Positions 21,860 to 34,395 of a stretch of 64,000 bases of DNA are shown in pieces; position 1 is the first letter of the stretch, and the number at the start of each line of letters is the position of its first letter. Location: NCBI RefSeq assembly GCF_009017415.1, contig NC_092409.1:5146001-5210000 (forward strand). Direction: 5' to 3'. The translations under genes and the position numbers were made by a program. Source of the DNA: Aspergillus flavus. Lineage: Eukaryota > Ascomycota > Eurotiomycetes > Eurotiales > Aspergillaceae. Under the pieces are notes generated by a model. It saw only the letters and a program-made list of their open reading frames with translations, was not told where the DNA came from and made no database searches.

Positions 21860-23068
21860 ATGCTTCTTGCCCCCATGCAACCGCCAATGTCACACTATCC
21901 TCCTTCTGAAGCAGGTCGAACGACCTCGCAAACAACTATGCCCACAGTCCCTCAGACCTCACCATGTCCGTCGACAGTCTCTCACTCGAACCTGTCCTGC
22001 AGCCTGTCATCCAATGTGACAAGTAACCGACGACCTACCATGAGACCCAAACTTACCCTCCAAACGACATCACTTCCCATGACTTTCGGCACTTCTTCAA
22101 CGGGATTGTCTCTTTCGCTTGCTACCGGACCGGCAGCGTCTCCCACGGTTCGCAACACTTTTAAGAATGCCTATGAAGTCGCTGTACCATCCTCTGCCAC
22201 CGCTTCCCCCTCAAGATCATCCAGTCACCGGTTCAGCAAACCCTCGTCACCATATACCACAAATAGCCCTTATCAGCTCCCTCTTGGAGTCAAAAGCATT
22301 CTTCGCAACTCGCCGTTAGAACCCACCTGCAGGCGCCGGGGCTCGGTGGCCGCGAAGGGGCCCAATGGAGGACCGGGCTCACGCCGTGTTTTTTTCCCCG
22401 CCAAGAAACAAGTAAGCTATCGGCAGCCACTGGAAGAGGAAATCCAAACCGTGCGCTATACCGCGCGCCACTCCGATATCACAAATCAACCCAATCCTGA
22501 ATCCCACGAAGCTGGCTCCGAGGAGGATTCAGATTCGAACACGAGCGCAGAGCCGTCCGATGCGAGCACGTCGGATGACGATACGGAGGCAAAATCGAGC
22601 AATAACCCCTTGAAATCAGTCGGAAAGAAGAAGCGGAAGCACTTGAGTGCGGAAAAACAAATCCGGGCAGTTGCTCTAATGGATGGGATTGACAAAGATG
22701 GCGCCTCCACTCCGCAAACACCATGTCAAAATCGAGCCAAACGTCGCTGCGAATGGAGATGGACCTTAGGACCACTAGAGATACGGGATGGAAATGCTCA
22801 ACCTTCGCAGGCTGACGAGAAGACAACATCCAACCCGACGGAAACTATATCGAATATATCCCCTGCCTCTATTGCCACAACAATATCCCCGGACAACGAG
22901 AATGACAGTCCTAGATCCTGGGTCTCGAACCTTACGTCTTTGTCCAGCATCTCAGAGCAAAATCCCAGTCCAGATTCATCCATCGCTTTCGAGGTCGTCG
23001 CAAATGATGATTGCAAGAGTAACATGTCTCACGAAGCTGAACGAGCGCACGCGAATCCAGTCCAATGA
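21860..23068 (+). CDS. Unknown Ser/Thr-rich nuclear-type protein
   Basis: Single-exon frame of 402 residues starting MLLAPMQPPMSHYPPSE. I recognise no catalytic domain. The first 130 residues and last 130 are low-complexity and Ser/Thr/Pro-rich. A more ordered block near residues 140-210 contains GVKSILRNSPL, then RRVFFPAKKQVSYR and PLEEEIQTVRYT, followed by an acidic run and a basic KKKRKHLSAEKQIRAVALMDG segment. The short RRVFF and KQVSY words resemble RVxF protein phosphatase 1 docking motifs, but such words are short and this is only a suggestion. The basic cluster could act in nuclear import. The CT-rich leader upstream fits an expressed gene. An upstream in-frame TTG exists, but the ATG at 21860 is the better start. 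Confidence 0.65.
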   Translation: MLLAPMQPPMSHYPPSEAGRTTSQTTMPTVPQTSPCPSTVSHSNLSCSLSSNVTSNRRPTMRPKLTLQTTSLPMTFGTSSTGLSLSLATGPAASPTVRNTFKNAYEVAVPSSATASPSRSSSHRFSKPSSPYTTNSPYQLPLGVKSILRNSPLEPTCRRRGSVAAKGPNGGPGSRRVFFPAKKQVSYRQPLEEEIQTVRYTARHSDITNQPNPESHEAGSEEDSDSNTSAEPSDASTSDDDTEAKSSNNPLKSVGKKKRKHLSAEKQIRAVALMDGIDKDGASTPQTPCQNRAKRRCEWRWTLGPLEIRDGNAQPSQADEKTTSNPTETISNISPASIATTISPDNENDSPRSWVSNLTSLSSISEQNPSPDSSIAFEVVANDDCKSNMSHEAERAHANPVQ

Positions 23069-23886
23069 CGAGCGACGAAATGGAAACCAAGCATGCATTG
23101 ATGAGTTTAGGAATTCCGATTATGATTTATGCATATAGAAGGCATGGGACCATGAGCCTTTCAGCAATCATCTCTCCATATATACATACACATGTTTATA
23201 TACCTTTCAGGTTGAGTTTGGTTGATGTTTCCAGAGCATTCTTGATTGATTTTTCTTTACATTGGGAGTTACACGAGAAAGCCTTTGCTTGTTTGATACC
23301 AACAAGGTTGGCGGCATGATGCCATTGCATATATATATACATTTCTGTTTCCCATTACAGCATATACATACCTATACATTACTACTTACTATTCTAATAA
23401 ATATCTACGGAGATACTTGAGAAACCATCACTATCCTACCTTACTTCGTACCATGTTTGACTCCATCTCAGATCCTCGTGCGACACGAATACGACTGCCG
23501 ATCAAGTCGTATTAATAGAGAAACATGTGGATCTGGGAATCCACATTCCGTATTTAGACTCTACCGATCTGGTATTTCATGAATAAGAATACGCACACCG
23601 TTGAGGACAAATAAACACTTTCAGCGGTGAATCAGCAAAAATGCCAAAAGAAACAAATAGTTCAAGTAGACTAATGCAGTGTACGAATTTAATTGCCAAC
23701 CCAACTCCGTGACATCATAATCATGCAGTGTCAGCAAGCCCTAATGTACAGCCAAAACTCAAAAGATTGAAAATAAATAAATGAAAATTTGAACACTCCA
23801 TACACCATACAGGTAAAATCATTCCATGATTCGTGAAAGCATCAAGAATAGATAAATATGGATACAGTAAGCACATACACCGCACT
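23069..23886. other. Convergent intergenic spacer
   Basis: AT-rich 3' flanks of the unknown Ser/Thr-rich gene and the mug190 gene; no feature supported. Confidence 0.55.
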
Positions 23887-26800
23887 TTAATTACCAGTCT
23901 CGGTCTCAATATCGGGCTCCCGGCCAGTCAGATTGCCAGTGAACCTGTTCCTCACTTTCCGCAGCGCAAACTTTGCCTCATCACGCGCGAAAACCGCGTT
24001 ACGAGCCGGTTTCCACTGCATCATGCCGCGCTGTTGTCGTTGCTCACTGCGTCGATTGGCCTTCTTCGTATGCTTATTCTCCTTACTTGAGCCAGCGAGA
24101 CTATCTTCGGTGGTGGAGGGTGGAGTATCCGTAGAGGTGAGCTGAGAGCCATTCGCAGTAGAGAGTCGTTGCTCTGTGGAGGTCTCAGTCCTGCTGGATG
24201 AGGAGACGGAGGAGCCCTCGTCATCGTCGTCCTCTTCTTCGGGGTGTACAGCCTCCACGGAATGGCCATCAGCGGAGTACGGTGGCTTGTCGCGGCCGGG
24301 CTCGGCGACCTTGTGTCCGTCGTGATCCATGAATGCGCTAGGGTCGTTGCCGAATGCGCCGCTCCAATCCTGCCCTTGTTTGTCAATCCATTGGCGGCGT
24401 TCTTTGGGGTCGGCGTGCTTCAGGACGTCGCGGCCGTCGACTAGTGATCTTTCATGCATTTGTTCCGTTTCTTCTGGGACCTCGAGGGAGATGCTTCGGG
24501 GCCGTACGCCCTCCGCGATGCACGCTTCCCATGTTTCGTAGGTCTCACGGGAGTGGTTGTCCACGACGTAGTGTTCATGAGACTCGTCGATGCCGGGAGT
24601 GAAGCGACATGTGAACTGGAGTCGACCGATGATCTGGAGGTCTTCCAGTCCTGGCTCTCGTTTGGCTTCCCAGTTTTCTTCTGTGATGTAGTTCTGTGTG
24701 AGTCGCTTTCCGTTCTTCGTTGACCAGAGGGGTAGATCGACGGGAGTGTCTTCGTTGTCGACCAGGTGCTGGAGCCAGAGGACTGCGTAGGCTGCAGCGC
24801 CATGTTTTCCTGGTGAGTAGAACTCGAATACAACTGGAGATCTGTAGCGATGCTTTACGGGGAGTCGGATACTCTTATGGAGAGATCCGTTAGTCAAGTT
24901 GAAAGAAGTATCCTGCCCTTCGATTGAAGCCACGTATCGTGGGATCTTGCCGCTGCTGCCACCCGTCCGTAGCTTAATCTTAGCGCGATGGTTGAAGTTC
25001 TTCGCGATGATTTTATCCGAGGCGAACTCAAACGTACCGACATCCCATCCAAGCATGTTAGGAGGTAGCCGGGTTTCAACATGCCGTAAGAGTAGTGAGA
25101 TGCGAATTCGTCCGTATCCAATGCCGCCATCAAGAGGGTACCATCGGGTAACTTGCGAGCTCGTCTGGAGGATTTCTGATAGCTTTAAAGGTACCACGCC
25201 CAGAATCGGATCATGCTCTCGGTAGCGCTGATCCCTAACAGTCACGGTGACGATGGCCGAACGCCAGTCTCGAACAAATCGCTCCGTGCCTGCGTTGAAT
25301 ATAGGCTTTGAGCTGACAGCTTTCGGCCGGGTACGATAGACCTGCAAATTTACTATTAGCTTCAGTTATTCTTAAGTAAAATAGGTGGATTCAGAGATTA
25401 CCAGCTGATCATTTAAGATAATCTTGCAATAGCTGGTTGGCAGGTCTCCTCCCTCTTCTTCCGTATTCTCTCCATATGGCTTCGCCGGTTCATATTCTCT
25501 TCCTTTTCGATACCGGCTACCCTTGATATTTGCAAGTTGCAGGTTCACAATTTGATGAACCACAATACTAAGAATGCCACTAGGCCAGAGCGGGTCCGGT
25601 GGCGTGTGAGTGACAGCATCCTCCTCCTCATTGGTGATGACTCCTTTATCATCTTGAAATTGAGGGTTATCCCTGAGGTTCTCGGGTAAGTCTTTCTTTT
25701 TGCCGTCAGTCCTTAGCTCTGGCCTCAGTTTCGGTTTTCCAAAAAAGCCGACTTCCCAGTGTAGCTCACCGGGCATCTCGCTGCCCTCGTTGAGACCCTG
25801 CAGCTTAGATACTTGGGGATACATCCGCGCTGGATGTTGGATCATCTCACGGATCGGCAGCTCAACCTTACCAACAATATCATCTGCTGTGTTGCGGTCT
25901 GAATCCCATAGCTCAACACTTAGATTCTCGTCCGCACTGATAAGTTCCGGATTCACAAGTAGTGCTGCAGTTTCTTCCCAAACTGGATTCAAGTCGTCTG
26001 TGATCACCCTTGTACAATACATAGGCTTGCCGTACTTTGAGAAAGAAAGATTTATGTATGGGTCGCTACCACCACCGTAGCTGCCACGTCTATCTTGCTT
26101 GCTTAGCCCAATTGCACGGTGAATACGAACCCACATGATACCCAAAGCTTGAGTCTCCTTGATAATATCGTCGCCTTTGAGTATCATACTGAGGTCCATT
26201 GTCATCGATTTGGGAGCCGCAAAGAGACCGCACGCCGTACCAATGGCATAGTTGACGAAATTCGAGATAAGAGGGAGGTTCAAAATATTGACGCCAGCTT
26301 TGAACATCGGCATACATCCGGCTCTGACATGAGGAATTCCCACAAGACTGAAAGTCATATCCTTCATAAAGGGTGCTTCGGGCATCAACTGAAATCTGAT
26401 CCGGACAGTGCCCACCATCTCAATCAACTCCACAAAAACCGGGAAAGGAACCCCGAAAAGGCCTCTGATACCCAGATAAAAGACCAACTGCATATGCATG
26501 TTACGTGCTTTGGACGAAGCGGTTTGGCCGGTCGGCTTTGCGTGGTAAGCAAAGGAAGCTTCTATATTATAATAACTGCCGCCTTCCTCCATAGCGGCGG
26601 CTTCTTGAGGGTCTTTATTCTTGAGATTCTCTTCACGGACGTTGTCCTTGATGTGCTGTACGTGTTCGTCCGGAAGAGCTCGCAGACTCAATATTCGTAA
26701 GGGATTGTTCCCTTGGTCAATTTCGGCAATCCGAACGTTCTCAACCACGCTAGGAGCGGACGCCTGCATAATATCCTCGATGGTATCGGCAATAGGCGAC

Positions 26801-27807
26801 AACATTTCCGGGTTAATCAAACCCCAAATGACTCCAAGAAACGAATTCATCCACTCAACAGATTCAGGCAGGAGATTAGCAATAGCCTAGAGCATGAAAT
26901 ATCAGTATTTTGAGTATCAGACGAAGACAGAAGTTCGACCTACTATTTGCCCTCGAAGTTTCTCGCTGCTCCATTCCATCTCTCGGCCACTCCGAATGAC
27001 TTCTTGTACCCAGAGCCACACACCACTTGCAATGCAGGCAGCCAAGGGGAAGAGAGCCCAAAGCGAGCCACCAAACATCCGGCCCACGAAGAGGATTCCA
27101 AATACGATACCTATACATAGTCCAGTCCCTCTTTTCTCTAGTTGGTCATACATAGGCTTGTAGGAAATGGACGGGGTTGGATGAAAGAGGACATTCGTGA
27201 TCTCTCCGTGGAGTGGGACGTCGGAAGTAGTACCCTCTGCGATGGGGTCCGGGGGTGCCGTTATATCCTGGTTTTCTTTATAGTCCTTGAGGCTTTGGCT
27301 TGGGGAGGTCCTGACATCCTTTATTTTTGCATAAGCTGTCAGTTTGGGCTAGTCATGAGAGAGTTAATCCGTGTTGGATACTAACCGTTGGCTTTCCAAG
27401 GTTGGCATTGGGAACTACCAACTACGGCCAGATTCAGCAATTAAAACGGTTTTCAAACGAGTAAGGACATGGCATTTTGTAATACATACCTTGGGATTCT
27501 TCACCACTTCCATCGAATCCGCATCCTGATCTTCAACCTCTATCTCGCGACCAGTTGTCGGGTCCGTAACCATACGGGTTTTACCTTTGCCAGGTCTCTT
27601 CCGCGGCTTATGAGGCTTCGCCTCTCCGCGGGCATCTTCTTCCTTTTCCCTCGCAGTGACAGCCTCCTCATGGGCTTTACGGTCCTGCTTATCTTTTTCC
27701 AAGTGCTCTAGGAACTTTTGGATGGTGGGAACCGGGTTGTGTGTACCATAATGTTCTCCTACGCGATGGTTTTTGGGAGAATCAACCCCGGTAGTATGGG
27801 GTCCCAT
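23887..27807 (-). CDS. mug190: Mug190-family SMP/C2 domain protein (ER membrane lipid-transfer tether)
   Basis: Five exons: 27807-27490, 27421-27386 (36 nt), 27318-26944, 26886-25402 and 25341-23887, giving 1,222 residues with all joins in phase 0. An N-terminal charged region (about 1-180) is followed by a hydrophobic hairpin near 185-230, then an SMP-type lipid-binding region (about 250-430) beginning LPESVEWMNSFLGVIWGLINP. A C2 domain (about 490-620) contains GGSDPYINLSF and DLNPVWEETA. A second C2-like region with insertions starts at SGILSIVVHQIVNL and continues into the last exon. The C-terminus is acidic, then basic. This matches S. pombe Mug190 and resembles tricalbins/extended synaptotagmins, which tether the ER to the plasma membrane and move lipids. 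Exon 2 and the AAAG acceptor of exon 3 are the weakest points of the model. Confidence 0.85.
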
Positions 27808-29416
27808 GCTGACGATAAGCTTAGCAAGGGTGTCTATGAGTAGAAGTTATGGATGAAAGTCAAGAGGAAAACTGAGGAACAAGGCAAGTCAAACAGTGAC
27901 CCGAGCTTTCATTCTAGATTTGAACGCTCTCGAGTCCTGTGTTGAGCGGAGATCAAGGGGGGCAGAAGGAATTGAGTTAAACGGAATTAAAGATGAAAGA
28001 GTATTTGAAAGCAATGAGTGAGTTCTAGTCTGTGTCTTGTGTGAGAGGAACAGCCGCTCTGGTGAAGTAATGGCATCGTTCCAGCCCTACCGTACGAAGA
28101 ACTACGTCATTGTGGAGGAACCCCCAAACGTCAGCCAATGTCCGGTGGAGTTGGAAGATGTATGGACGGTCCAGTAACAGGAAATAAGAGTCGCACTAGA
28201 AGTTAGAAACAGACTGAAGGCACCAAGGTATACACAGGACAGATGCCATGTGGATGTCACTGATTAGGACCGTCTCTCATCAAGGCCGAGATGGTCTTGG
28301 CATACATGATGAATTGGCATTGAACTTGGCCGATATCGCCAATAGCTGTTGGTATCCCCTCCCAAGTAAGCTTTTATTTCTCTGAAGTGTAATAATATGA
28401 GACGACTCATCATGGGTATGTCCAGATCACTTCCGATAGAACGGTTGTGGTTTGATTTCTTCAAAAGAATTGCTCTGTGAAATGGTATCATCCCGACTGG
28501 TCGCAAGCTTGTCGACAGCACGGGACGATCCTTGAGTGATGATGTCACACAGCGACTATCTATATTTATATCTTCATTATGGGTTGAGAGATCAACCATT
28601 TAAATACCATGAGATTGCGTGTACATAGCTATACATCCTTGAAGTGATCGAGAAAGTGGTAGTGTACAGTTAGTAAATATATCCCCAAGCAATATATCTA
28701 TCCACCGTAGAGGGACATCGAGTGAACAAGGTAGCCGAGACTTTGTTTATTGCTGTGGTGCTACAAATACAAGAAGGACATCACCGTAATTTACTCTGTT
28801 TGCATGAAACTCTGAATATACAATATATTAAGCCACATATGAATCTAAGAATAAACTATCGACGCCTGTAGCTTTATCCTAGCACTAGGCAATGAATGGT
28901 TTATACTAATGTCTCCTAGGAGGGAAACCAAATCCTTCTCAATGCTTAGAACATATATGCACTCGCATCTCGCTAATTGAGTCAAGGCCCTATCCAGGAA
29001 ATTGCGTCTCCATATTACCTACCTAATATCTGTTCCAGGTAAACTGCCCACCCATGGGGTCAGTCACCGTCCCTCCAGGGGCCCATACCAAAGCATTCCA
29101 AAACAGGTTAGAAAGCTACCACCATCCTTACTAAGCAAGCAAGCCCCACAGTAGCACGCCCAGCGAATAGGAAAAGGGATCGCTACCAACAAGCGCCAAG
29201 AATTAGATTACCTGACATCAATCACTTTCATGTGGCCGAAAGACCAACAACATCATACGCAACAGGTCGTTATCTATAAGGCTGTGCCAACTCACTAGCT
29301 GGTATAGCATATCGTGCACATACTACCTATCTATCAATACAGTAATTGAAGTTTACCGTGGGCACCAAATTGTACTCGAAGTCGACTAAAAGAGTCAATT
29401 CACAAAATCCCCGAGA
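27808..29416. promoter_or_regulatory. Divergent intergenic region, mug190 and get2
   Basis: About 1.6 kb separating two outward-facing genes. No convincing frame, RNA gene or repeat. Presumably contains both promoters. Confidence 0.5.
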
Positions 29417-30401
29417 ATGTCTTCAGCAGAAGAGTCGCCGGCCCAGCGAGCAGCTCGTCTCCGACGCGAGCGCCGTGAAGCTAAAATCAAAGAGGGCGGT
29501 GCAGCGCGTTTGGATAAGATTACTAGTCTCAGCGGACGCACACCCGCAAGCAGTACGGATTCCCCTTCTTTTGTCTCTGTTACACTCACCCCGCCGGGGT
29601 CGAAGAACGAAAGCTAACTTCAATTTTGCAGCGCGTGAAGAGGTCTCGCCATCACCATCGCCATCTCCCCAGCCTCCTGCACAGATTTCATCCACGGAAA
29701 GGCCTCAACCGACACCGGGACCAGCACCAACATCAGCATCAGCATCAGTACCAGCACCAGCACCAGCATCAGCACCAGCCCAACCAATGTCGAACCCCGA
29801 ACCTCAGTCTCCCGAAAACCTACAAGCACAACAGGAGTTATTCCGTGCCCTTCTTCGCCAAGGCGGACCATCATCCTCTGAGCAAGGCCCTCAGGAAGAA
29901 GATCCTACAATGCAAATGCTCAATACCTTGATGGCAGGAATGAATGGGCAAGAACAGGTTCCTGGCGGAGCGGCTGGCGGTCCATCACAAGCTGAACTCG
30001 TGTCAGCCTTGGGATTCCCTCCATTTGTCGCGGATCTTCTTGGAGCTGCAACTCACAAACCGACTGATGAGGAGAAGAAGGACGTCCGGACATGGAAAGT
30101 CCTGCACATACTGTTCGCGGTCGCTGTTGGAATTTACTTGCTCATGCTTATCGGAACTTCGGTTTCTACCTACGGTAGCCAGCCACCACCCCCTGCCACT
30201 GCACAGAATCCATTCCTTTACTTTACGACGGGAGAAGTGGTGTTGACTGGCGCGAGGTTAATGAGCAAGGGCCGGACTGGGAGAGCTGCTGGGATAATGC
30301 TCGGGCTTCAACTCTTCCAGGACATAGTCCGGGACGGTAGCCTTGTCGTGTTCTTGCTGGGGATGGGCGCTTGGTGGAGCCGTGAGTGGACGGCCTATTA
30401 A
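29417..30401 (+). CDS. get2: GET complex subunit Get2
   Basis: Two exons, 29417-29552 and 29632-30401, with a 79-nt intron (GTACGG, CTAAC branch, TGCAG), giving 301 residues. Get2 with Get1 forms the ER receptor for Get3 and inserts tail-anchored proteins. The cytosolic N-terminus has the basic Get3-binding helix RAARLRRERREAKI near residues 10-24. A Pro/Ala/Ser repeat region (about 55-95) follows, encoded by CAGCA-rich repeats. After LVSALGFPPFVADLLG come three hydrophobic segments: HILFAVAVGIYLLMLIG, a weaker YFTTGEVVLTGARL segment, and GSLVVFLLGMGAWW near the C-terminus. Order and length agree with fungal Get2. The start is fixed by the N-terminal motif. Confidence 0.88.
29716..29782 (+). 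repeat. CAGCA-rich trinucleotide/hexanucleotide repeat inside get2
   Basis: Imperfect (CAGCAC/CAGCAT)n repeat encoding the Pro/Ala/Ser linker of Get2. Likely length-variable between strains. Confidence 0.7.
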
Positions 30402-32939
30402 ACATGATTGATGTTGTTGGTAGTTATGCATGTTACTACTATTATTTTGTTTTACTTCTCTTCTGATTTTGCATTGTAAGCTGTGATGGTGCTCGTATGA
30501 AAAGCGACGGCAACTGAAGCTATGACCTCCTGTTTTATAGTTTGAAAGTGTCAATCACTACTTGTCCATTGTTGGCACTACCGTGTCATATACTTCGTAC
30601 TCACTTTATAGATTACACTCCGTTGTATATGACTGATTATTTGCACACCAAACTCCTATTTCCTCACCAGCCGTGGCGTAGCCATTACTAGCTCATCTCA
30701 TGATAGTCTGTCAACGTCTCGCGGAACCAGCAAGATCAAGTTGTCTAAAGGATAACCATTCATAGTCTTCCCTGCTTATTATATATAATCTGAAATATGA
30801 CAAATTGCAACAAAGAGTACGACACCTGGATATCACTCTATGGTTTGTCATGTCATTTCTGTATCTACTGGTAACAGATATCGATTGGTGGTATACCTAG
30901 ACTGCCCCGTGACGCTTTTACTTATCCATCCTTTGTTCCCAGCAGACTGTATAGTATAATTATATTACAGAGTTGTGATAGAACAGTTGCCGTTATACCT
31001 TGGTGGATCATCCGAAGTTGGTGATCTAGTGGCTTCGGGGTGACGTAAACATACTTCAAAATAGGTAGTTGTCATGCAAGAGGTTGTTTGTTCAGCCGTG
31101 TCTAGAATCACTACCTGTAACTTTGCAACAGGTCGGGTTTTGGGGTGCTAGCATGCATCGAAACAAAAATCCCCGCCACCTGGCTCCAGACAGTATCCTA
31201 ACTCGTGTCGCAGATAACTGAGGTTATGGGTACCCCGGAGTATGGACTACTGGTGTAGCGGCGTGTTGCTGTATGATCAAGACAGGCTATAGAGACTGAT
31301 GTTCAGAGCCCGGGTATTCCGAGGCGACTGTAACTAAGCAACGCTAGAATCCCAACAGGGGTATCAAACGCGCCATCAATTAGTGTGAAATAAAGATTGC
31401 GAAGAACAGGGCTACCAGTATGTCCATCCTCATAAGTTGTGGTCATTAATTCGTAGATAAGCCGTCAAGTCAAACCAAACCCACCCTCAAAGTGGTTCGC
31501 GCTTTACAGAGTAGATGAGCGGTGGAATGGAAATCAGGCCCACCGGGTGCGGCACAAGAGTCAACCGAACCTTGCTGTTTTAAGCAAGTCCAGTCAGTCG
31601 AGATTTGACGAGACTGCGCTATGTTACACTAAAGTTGCAGTCACTGTGGATTGCGACGACCAATGTAGTCTCCGGAGTAAGCTCCGTACCCTAAGCTGTG
31701 ACAATGGATGTAGGTCCGACGTAGTAGGTAGTACCCACGTAGTATGAGCAAGGGGTGCTCTATTTGAACACAGACGGAGGAACGAAGAGTACTCCGTAGA
31801 GGCTAGCGCAAGTGGTAAGGGGGAGTGGGTTCGAAGTCTGTACCGAAGTCAACTAAGAAATAAGATGGTGTGAGTTTTAGCGAGTTAGATGATCCTCAGT
31901 AGCCACTAACCACCACTAAATCAGTACCTAGTTGGACTGCTGGAGGCGTGCCTGAGGCCGCGCAGAAGAGGTGATTATCCGTTTTCCCGACGTAGTGTGA
32001 ATGTGGAAGAGCAAAGTACGCAGTCGGAACAGGAACAGGCATAGGATGAAGGGAAGATAACCTTATAAACAGCGACGAGTAACCATAACCTCGGTGTTCG
32101 TCACGGTTAACAGAGATGCCCGGGTTTCCGTGTAGCCGTCTCGGTAGAGGCGATTCAATGCCTGGAAACCCAGGCAAGGAAGCCGAGCGTTGATCATTCT
32201 ATGGACCGGAGGTGGTCGTAGACTCTTTGATGTTCGCGTTGCCGACCCTCTCTCCACATTGCCCCTCCCTGCATTATGATAATCCTGAATCCTGATAGGT
32301 GGCCGTAAGGACCACAGTCTTCTTCTCGTTCGCAACATGGTCTACCCACAAAACCTCCCCACAGTCGTGGAGAAGTATTTGATCACATTTTGCTACTTGG
32401 CCGAAGCTTGGAATCAATTCCGTGATGATCAGAGAAGAGCGATGAACCATGATTTACTCTCTTAGGCAAGTTAGGACGATGCCCAATGGAATGGAATAAG
32501 TTGTCCGACAAGATCTCATTACCTACCAGAATAAACTCTAAGCGATGAGCATAATATATGGATGAAGTAATTAAACCAATTGATTTATTAAGTAAGTGGC
32601 GGGATGAGATAATTTTCACCTGTCAGTCGTGGTAAAAGTTGGGCTGTCATCAGCTGGCGCTTTTACTCCCTTCGGTAAGTGACGGTCATGGTCGGACTCT
32701 TAATTTTCGAGGTTTATTATGACTGCCCAATACTGTACCTTGTTTCTTATTTCTTATTACCACGTATTATTATCTGGAAATCTTAATCTCGCCCACGACA
32801 GATCTCTAGGCACGTCTAGATATTGCCTACCGAATCAGGTACTATCCATACTACTTAGTAATTACTTAGTAGCTTCCGCAAACGGCATTGAATCATCACG
32901 TTTTCAACACTACTATTGGGGTGCTACCATAATATATTT

Positions 32940-32970
32940 TCTTTTCTTTTCTTTTCTTTTCTTTTCTTTT
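32940..32970 (+). repeat. TTTTC pentanucleotide microsatellite
   Basis: About six tandem copies of TTTTC in the gap before facA. Confidence 0.8.
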
Positions 32971-33577
32971 TCTCCTGTCCGTTGGCTAGGTACACCTTGA
33001 CTCAAGCCTAAAGCAGTAGAGTCTGGAGTAGTGTGAGGTCCCAAGAGAGAAAGTTTCCACCCCGCAGATGATGAGAAGTTACGAGATTACCCCTCCACTT
33101 CTATGGCTCGGCACCTGCTCTTGTGATAGCGTCCCAACCAATAACCAAACATGTGGGATATCCGATCCGCTGGGGCTGCATCACACACTGACTCCCTGGG
33201 TAACACTTGAACGACTCCAGACTCCAGATCCATTGATTACTGGTCTGGCCCCCATGGTGATGGGAGCATGGACCCTAGGGCACTGTACAACCATAACAAA
33301 ACGGTAACCAAGGAAATCATAAACGGGAGAGCGGGTTCAGTAGTAGAACAGTTAGTTGACGGATGATCTTGATCTGCTCTTCTCATGACCCTTAACTTTT
33401 GAGTACCCAAGGACGAACTAACTGCGATAACGCTGACGGGATCATCGAGATTCCTTTCCCCGGAGCAACGGAAAGAGAAGCTGTCAGGCCCTCTGCGAGC
33501 CCCGCATGGCCGAGTCTAACCATTTTCGACTTGCCGCGTTCGGACCAATGCGAGTGGTAGGTTTAGTTTGGTTTAGA

Positions 33578-33639
33578 CTGTAGGTACTGGTACTAGCTAG
33601 GTACTACAAAGGTATGGAACTGTACTTTGGTACCTACAG
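33578..33639. repeat. GTAC-rich inverted repeat
   Basis: CTGTAGGTAC at 33578-33587 is the exact reverse complement of GTACCTACAG at 33630-33639. The 42-base loop contains further GGTACTA words around a central CTAGCTAG. This could be a remnant of a small element or a cruciform; no coding function. Confidence 0.55.
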
Positions 33640-33911
33640 TAGGTAAGGTGGATGCTGTTATTGGAGGGGAAAAGAAAAAAAGACACCACTCCAGCAACAA
33701 AAAGTGCAGGGGTCAAAAAAAAATAATAATAATAAAATAAATAACAATTCCCATGGGCTTTAACATTGATTAAAATATGCAGAAAAAAAATTACTGTAAT
33801 AGAATTCAACCTTCTTTCCATAAACATATTTCTTATTTATCTTCCAGTAGAAAAGGTACCATAACAGGGGATGTATACGGACGAGCGTATAGGGTACACT
33901 GTGTTCCATGA

Positions 33912-34156
33912 GCGGGGAGAGGAACAGTAAGGCTCATGATTTTCCCTACGCCCTCTGAAAGAGAAACAATTGAATTGCCGGCAAAGCCAGAGCACCGGTC
34001 GCGCGGAAGGATGAATGGTGGTTTGGTGGACTAGCAGATATAAGGTGGCCGAGAAACCTCCACCGGACTGCCGGACTGCGGGACCTCAACATTGTCTGTT
34101 GGTCCATTTAGTTTGTGTGTTGGATTCAATTAAATAACGCTCTCTCCTCCCCCCGG
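33912..34156. promoter_or_regulatory. Candidate CreA sites upstream of facA
   Basis: GCGGGG at 33912-33917 and CCCCGG at 34151-34156 (reverse strand) match the SYGGRG consensus of the carbon-catabolite repressor CreA, which is known to repress facA in Aspergillus. Short motifs occur by chance, so this is weak. Confidence 0.3.
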
Positions 34157-34395
34157 CCTGAGACAAAAGTCTCCATAAGCTATTTCTCTTTCCATCCTTT
34201 CTTCTTTTCCGTTTTCATTTTGCTCCTTCCCCTCCCTTTCCTCTTCCTCTACTCTACTACCTTACTTTGGAGGGGTTCTTCGTATTATACCCACCTCTCT
34301 AAACATCCATCACATACAACCGTAATTAATTCGTTTTGGACTGTGAGTTCAAATAGTTCCCTTGCCGCCGCCACTTCTCACCGATTGGCACGCTC

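Larger units (their letters stand above)
30402..34395. other. About 4 kb without a supported gene
   Basis: Largest gap in the window, between get2 and facA. Frames on both strands are under 100 codons and lack recognisable domains. The region holds a TTTTC pentanucleotide repeat (32,940-32,970), the word TACTCCGTA (31790-31798), and a GTAC-rich inverted repeat (33,578-33,639). The last part presumably includes the facA promoter and leader. No tRNA fold could be built at the two tRNA-like words I checked. Confidence 0.5.

Noticed and set aside
31803..31850. tRNA-like words (TAGCGCAAGTGG and GGTTCGAAGTC)
   Set aside because: The A- and B-box-like words are too close together and no acceptor or anticodon stem can be drawn.
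33500..33560. tRNA-like words (TGGCCGAGTC and GTTCGGACC)
   Set aside because: The candidate T-stem does not pair and the overall length is too short for a Leu/Ser tRNA; at most a chance resemblance.
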